Positions 15,676 to 15,911 of a DNA stretch of 15,911 nucleotides are shown here, one piece after another. Position 1 is the stretch's first letter. Every line of letters starts with the position of its first letter. The notes under the pieces were generated by a model. It saw nothing but the letters and a program-made list of their open reading frames with translations. It did no database searches and had not been told where the DNA came from. The DNA comes from an uncultured Bacteroidales bacterium (GTDB lineage: Bacteria > Bacteroidota > Bacteroidia > Bacteroidales > UBA932): contig CALEJC010000064.1 of assembly GCA_937898205.1 (NCBI GenBank), forward strand, positions 1-15,911. The letters run 5' to 3'. The translations under genes and the position numbers were made by a program.

Positions 15676-15911
15676 ATGGAAGACGCAATATTTGACAATA
15701 TCACCCCTGTAAACTGGGCCACTTCAGACGAGATCATCAAGGTCTTGGGCGTGGGCGGTGGCGGATGCAACGCCGTGAGTTATATGTACAGAAAAGGCAT
15801 CAAGGGATGTAGTTTTGTGGTGTGCAACACCGACTCTCAGGCACTTGCAAACTCGCCCATCCCCTCGAAAGTGCAGTTGGGTGAAAAGGTTACAGAAGGC
15901 TTGGGCGCAGG
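15676..15911 (+). CDS. ftsZ: Cell division protein FtsZ, 5' end only (cut by window edge)
   Basis: FtsZ is the tubulin-like GTPase that forms the division ring. Only the first 78 codons are in the window, and the reading frame is open to the edge. After a short variable N-terminus the sequence reads IKVLGVGGGGCNAV (about 21-34), the start of the GTPase fold and nucleotide-binding site. It continues with a VVCNTDSQAL strand-loop and then VQLGEKVTEGLGAG, as in bacterial FtsZ. The GGGTG signature loop would lie beyond the window. ATG 15676 gives the expected N-terminus and lies 11 nt after the ftsA stop, in an A-rich leader with no clear Shine-Dalgarno sequence. Confidence 0.95.
   Translation, partial: MEDAIFDNITPVNWATSDEIIKVLGVGGGGCNAVSYMYRKGIKGCSFVVCNTDSQALANSPIPSKVQLGEKVTEGLGA

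Noticed and set aside
1..15911. Search for a novel system, mobile element, tRNA/rRNA, riboswitch or CRISPR array
   Set aside because: Nearly every base is explained by core dcw genes and one metabolic gene. No inverted-repeat-bounded element, transposase, repeat-spacer array or structured RNA signature was seen.

Overview
The window is about 16 kb of a Bacteroidota chromosome, most likely Bacteroidales from the protein style, moderate GC content and promoter signals. It carries the division and cell wall (dcw) cluster, all on the plus strand. The assignment rests on three things. The gene order is mraZ-rsmH-ftsL-ftsI-murE-mraY-murD-ftsW-murG-murC-ftsQ-ftsA-ftsZ, with no murF, murB or ddl. The FtsL-like and FtsQ proteins are of the divergent Bacteroidota type. 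The promoters resemble TTTG/TAnnTTTG, and Shine-Dalgarno sequences are poor or absent. Genus cannot be decided from the sequence alone.

Region 1 (1-1968) holds a probable promoter and one stand-alone gene for a pyruvate/oxaloacetate carboxyltransferase-type enzyme (pyruvate carboxylase subunit B / oxaloacetate decarboxylase alpha family). It ends at a strong perfect-stem terminator. Its C-terminal biotinyl-like domain appears to have lost the lysine that carries biotin.

Region 2 (1969-2065) is a short AT-rich control region in front of mraZ. It contains a Bacteroidota-type promoter and, across its upstream half, four TG(T/G)AA repeats at an exact 10-bp period. This layout recalls the MraZ operators known in other phyla, although the repeat sequence differs.

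Region 3 (2066-15911) is twelve complete genes plus the 5' end of ftsZ, packed with overlaps of 1-11 nt or gaps of at most 11 nt. No internal terminator was seen, so it is probably one translationally coupled operon. MurE, MurD and MurC build the UDP-MurNAc-peptide. MraY and MurG make lipid I and lipid II. FtsW and FtsI polymerise and crosslink septal peptidoglycan. FtsL and FtsQ form the periplasmic scaffold. FtsA tethers FtsZ to the membrane. RsmH methylates 16S rRNA and MraZ probably regulates the cluster.

This is an ordinary core region. I found no mobile element, RNA gene, CRISPR array or unknown multi-gene system. The points worth a second look are the candidate MraZ operator, the lysine-less biotinyl-like domain, and a variant DNSR motif in MurE.
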